Virus record (IMG/VR): IMGVR_UViG_3300002514_003933
Span: 70,141-130,919 of that record
Length of the DNA: 60,779 bases
Source: a virus
Strand: one strand, 5' to 3'
Shown here piece after piece: positions 57,735 through 60,779 of this stretch (positions within the stretch are counted from its first letter, which is position 1; each line of letters starts with the position of its first letter). The notes beneath the pieces were generated by a model that was not told where the DNA came from, did not search any database, and saw only the letters and a list, made by a program, of their open reading frames with translations. A program made the position numbers and the translations under genes.

Positions 57735-60700
57735 CCTTCCTCCTCGGCCTCGCTGGCATCAATGCGGTCTTGCTCTATCTGATCGGACGCTTTTGAGATC
57801 CCTCTGGCGGCTTTCCGGGCTGCCTGCTTGGCTTCTTCCCAATCCGCGCCACTCTCCTTTTGGGCTTCAGTGATCGCTCCACCCACTGCCGTTTGTCCGA
57901 ACAAACCCGTGTCCTGCGTGCTCTGGATCACTTCCGCCAGTTTATTGGTGGCACGAGTATCAAGCATCTGGCCCGCAAGGGCTTGCTTGGTGAGGGACCA
58001 ACCAGCACCTACATGCTCGGCCTCACTCGACAGGAAGTCGTTGACGCTCTCGTCCCCAGCCAGTTCCACGAACTCACCCGTGAAGGCTTGGAGCCAGAAA
58101 GACCCGTCTGTTCCTTTGCACAGGCACACCTCATTCCCTTCCCCCTGGAGGGAGGCCAAGGCGGATGCGGCTACGTCACCTGTGACGGACATGCCTCTGC
58201 TGCGTGAGGTCACGGGGGTATTCCGTATAAATACCGAGGGGGAGTCGTCTTCTGTGGCGATTGCAGCGAGGGCGTTCTCCAGATCACCGACTGCCACATC
58301 CACGGATTCTGCCAGCTTGGCCTTTGCCTCGTTACTCATCTCCCCCAACACCTTTGACACGGAGGCCCCACCAGAGAGGGAGGCAAAGAACGTCTCCACG
58401 GCAAGCATGGAAGAGTTGGTGGTGGGTGACCCTGCGGTGCTCAAAAGGCTCTTGTACCTCGTGATGTCGAGCCCGCGCCCATAGGGGAGGGTGCCGTAGA
58501 CCTCGTAGCCACCATTGTCCGAGACAGGCAGGACCGGGGTGAAGGAACCCTTGCCGCCCTCCTCGTATTCTCGGGAGACGATGCGGATTGCACCAGTCCC
58601 GTCCTCCTCGTAGGAGTCGAAGTGGGTAAGCAACTCCGCTCGGGCTGCCCCAGCTTTGTCACTGATCACCCCCCACACCCCGTCGGGGTCATCCAACGCG
58701 ACGGTCGCGAGATACAGTTGTTGGGCTGCGTCGAGGTAAGCTGCGAGTTTTTCCCCGCTCTGGGCCGAGATGTTTTCGATTGCCTTGGCATCGCCCTCCC
58801 TCCACAGCCGTCCGGTCTTGATTTCGGAATCCGCTTCGACGCGGAGTCGTTGCTGTGGGTGGAGGGATCCACCAAAGGTGCTTACCTGCTCCGTTATCGT
58901 AGCGAGAGAGGTGATCAATGCCTGCACGTTGGAGTCCTCGCTGCTCCCAGAGGTGCTAATCTCACAACCTGTGATGTACGTGTCAATCCAAGCCTTGATA
59001 GCCCCATATCCGGCTTCCGTCTCCGTCTCCCCGAAACGAACAGTGGCGGCTTCATCCGCGTCTACTGTCTGGGCATAGACTCGGAGATGGGAGGCAAACA
59101 CCTCGGCCATCTTCTCTTTGATGAGGGGGAACCTCGCAAACTCCGATGCTCCCTGGGTGATGTTGTTGACTCCTTTCCGCACCAGAATCTTCTGGAAGGT
59201 AAAGAAGCGAATGTCCTTTGTGGTCACGTCGGAGTAGGCGTTGGTGCCGGAGATTTTGCCTGTCTGGTCATCCGCGTCATCCGCATCGATCCCGTAGATG
59301 CGGAACCCGCGCTTCGGCATGTCCGACTCTATCCTGATTCGGTCCCCATCCTGACGGAGCACGGTGATCCCATCGCTGTGGCTGTCTTTGGCCTCCCCAA
59401 TCCGCGTCACGGATTTAGTTGAGGCTTCCTCATCTATGATGACTTCCGAGGGGGACTGATCAGACTCATCAGGGGCAGAGGATGAGAAGTACCGGTATTG
59501 CCCGGTGATACCGGACTCACCGAACATCTGTTTGAGGCCGGTTTGGAGAGCAAGGTAGTTGCCGAGGTTCGCGCTGTCCTCGATGTTGTTGGCACTCTTT
59601 TGCTGCACAGCCACCAGAAGCGCCCCGAAGTTCGGGGATTCGTCTTTGACCGCTTCAAGGGTGCCCTGTGTGTTCGTGCCCGAGAAAACGGTGTTGGAGA
59701 TGACTTCCGAGTACGAGTCGTAAGAGGTAACGATCTCATCTCGGGAGATTTTGATGGCCTGGGAGGGGTCGTTGCCCTCACTCAACAGATAGGTGGGACT
59801 GCTTTCGACTGAATCGGGGTCACGGCGCAGGATGCCCATGGTGAGGGCAAAATCCATCAGCGTGTCTGCTGATGAGAATGACAGCCCCCCAGGCACCGAC
59901 CGCATGTTGAGTCGGTCTGGGTCAAGGGCCAGAACGACGTTCGGGTAGCCCTGGATGCGTGGTGGCCCGGATGACCCGCCCTCGGCCCCTTCAATGTCTT
60001 CTGGAAAAACGTACAGGGGCATAGGCGGGTATTCCCCAGGAGCCGATAGCTTCACATCATCGAGAGTGGGGAGCCTCTGGGAGCCGTCCCCCTCGGATCG
60101 GTCAGGGTTCCCAGGGGGAAGGAACTTCGGACGCTTGGCCACGCAGGTAAGTGTTGACTGGCACGCTGACCCCACTGCGAAGGAGTGGGAGATCCCCTTG
60201 ACGTAGAAGAAGCAATCCAGGCACTCGACCCACACGGGGTAGCCCGGTCGCATCTCTGGCCGGAGAGGGATGGTGATGCTGGCTGTTCGCATCTCTGCGT
60301 TTGCCAGATCCATCCGCATGATCCCACTGATATACATGGCCTTGCTGGAGGAGAGGTAGTTCGACTCAAAGGTCGTCTCTCTCCAACCGAACTTCGCTAC
60401 GAGCCGCCAGTCAACGAACTTGCCCTGGCGTGTCCCGAACTCACCCGACAGGACTCCCTTGAAGTTCTGGAAGAGGCTTCCTGACCCCTTGACATAGGTG
60501 GCCTCGGGCTCGGACTCGGACTCCGAGATGGAAACGAGATCCCGATCCCTGATGCAGTACACCTCGTCCCCGGAAGTGTCGAGGTTGTACATGGGTGGCT
60601 TGAAAACAATGTCTCCGTCTACGTCTTGGTAGAACTCAAAGCCACAGACCTCCAGCGTAGTGTTGGCGATCTCCAACTTGGACATGTACTCGCCCTCAAA

Positions 60701-60779
60701 CATATTCACTGACCCCAGTGAGCCGAGGTCCAGGGTGTACGCCTGCATCTTCAGCGCGTCGAGTTTGGTGCCATCCTTG
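57731..60779 (-). CDS. Baseplate hub-like protein (gp27/gpD-like), N-terminus cut by window edge
   Basis: The frame is open to the right edge (upstream of the first ATG it reads KDGTKLDALK), so the true start lies beyond 60779. About 1015 residues are visible. The first 200 resemble the hub domain of gp27/gpD-type proteins: IANTTLEVCGFEFYQDVDGD, RPGYPVWVECLDCFFYVKGI, then SHSFAVGSACQSTLTCV. The remainder is a long, mostly helical region with EEDG-rich turns and an Ala/Glu-rich end (QAARKAARGISKASDQIEQD). Followed by the spike gene, as in contractile-tail baseplates. The hub forms the base for the spike and the end of the tail tube. Confidence 0.7.
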   Translation of the reverse strand, partial: KDGTKLDALKMQAYTLDLGSLGSVNMFEGEYMSKLEIANTTLEVCGFEFYQDVDGDIVFKPPMYNLDTSGDEVYCIRDRDLVSISESESEPEATYVKGSGSLFQNFKGVLSGEFGTRQGKFVDWRLVAKFGWRETTFESNYLSSSKAMYISGIMRMDLANAEMRTASITIPLRPEMRPGYPVWVECLDCFFYVKGISHSFAVGSACQSTLTCVAKRPKFLPPGNPDRSEGDGSQRLPTLDDVKLSAPGEYPPMPLYVFPEDIEGAEGGSSGPPRIQGYPNVVLALDPDRLNMRSVPGGLSFSSADTLMDFALTMGILRRDPDSVESSPTYLLSEGNDPSQAIKISRDEIVTSYDSYSEVISNTVFSGTNTQGTLEAVKDESPNFGALLVAVQQKSANNIEDSANLGNYLALQTGLKQMFGESGITGQYRYFSSSAPDESDQSPSEVIIDEEASTKSVTRIGEAKDSHSDGITVLRQDGDRIRIESDMPKRGFRIYGIDADDADDQTGKISGTNAYSDVTTKDIRFFTFQKILVRKGVNNITQGASEFARFPLIKEKMAEVFASHLRVYAQTVDADEAATVRFGETETEAGYGAIKAWIDTYITGCEISTSGSSEDSNVQALITSLATITEQVSTFGGSLHPQQRLRVEADSEIKTGRLWREGDAKAIENISAQSGEKLAAYLDAAQQLYLATVALDDPDGVWGVISDKAGAARAELLTHFDSYEEDGTGAIRIVSREYEEGGKGSFTPVLPVSDNGGYEVYGTLPYGRGLDITRYKSLLSTAGSPTTNSSMLAVETFFASLSGGASVSKVLGEMSNEAKAKLAESVDVAVGDLENALAAIATEDDSPSVFIRNTPVTSRSRGMSVTGDVAASALASLQGEGNEVCLCKGTDGSFWLQAFTGEFVELAGDESVNDFLSSEAEHVGAGWSLTKQALAGQMLDTRATNKLAEVIQSTQDTGLFGQTAVGGAITEAQKESGADWEEAKQAARKAARGISKASDQIEQDRIDASEAEEEG

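Overview
The window is a piece of a large, GC-rich (my estimate is about 60% or more) tailed-phage genome. The clearest viral evidence is the minus-strand block from about 39.6 kb to the right edge: a gp5/gpV/VgrG-like baseplate spike with an N-terminal OB fold and a C-terminal beta-repeat tail, a gp27/gpD-like baseplate hub cut by the window edge, and several very large structural proteins, one of 3,818 residues. This suggests a contractile-tailed (myovirus) particle. I see no capsid, terminase, polymerase, integrase or tRNA gene here, so only part of the genome is shown. The host cannot be named from the sequence.

Layout. 0-11 kb (plus strand): a CobT-like VWA protein and a CobS-like AAA+ ATPase, then many small phage genes. 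Many are preceded by a recurring promoter-like block (TTCAAC, 17 bp, TATA), and some also by a short hairpin with a covarying stem just upstream of the Shine-Dalgarno site. Non-coding DNA here carries a tandem-repeat/hairpin region (5.8-6.3 kb) and several clusters of GTNACWGTNAC palindromes spaced 21-22 bp (6.7-9.0 kb), which look like iterons or cooperative operators. 11-20 kb (minus strand): a cassette of short proteins sharing an N-terminal tag (called here the LIR tag), then two polyvalent proteins that join peptidase-like, ParB-like, GNAT-like and ADP-ribosyltransferase-like domains and carry repeats of a second short motif (RVA motif). 20-34 kb (plus strand, apart from a small minus cluster at 20.9-21.7 kb): a DNA methyltransferase split over several genes, a SET-domain protein, thymidine kinase, a SWIM zinc-finger protein and further small genes, ending in a possible AcrVA2-like protein. 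34-36 kb (minus): type II glutamine synthetase, an FmdB-like zinc ribbon and tiny proteins. 36-39.6 kb: two more proteins carrying the LIR and RVA motifs. 39.6-60.8 kb (minus): the tail/baseplate genes.

How it may work together (inference): the plus-strand genes use one recurring promoter type and look like takeover, metabolic and DNA-modification genes; the minus-strand genes make the particle. The LIR- and RVA-tagged proteins lie beside the structural genes and contain effector-like domains, so they are good candidates for proteins packed in the head or tail and delivered with the DNA, with the short motifs serving as packaging or protease-processing signals.
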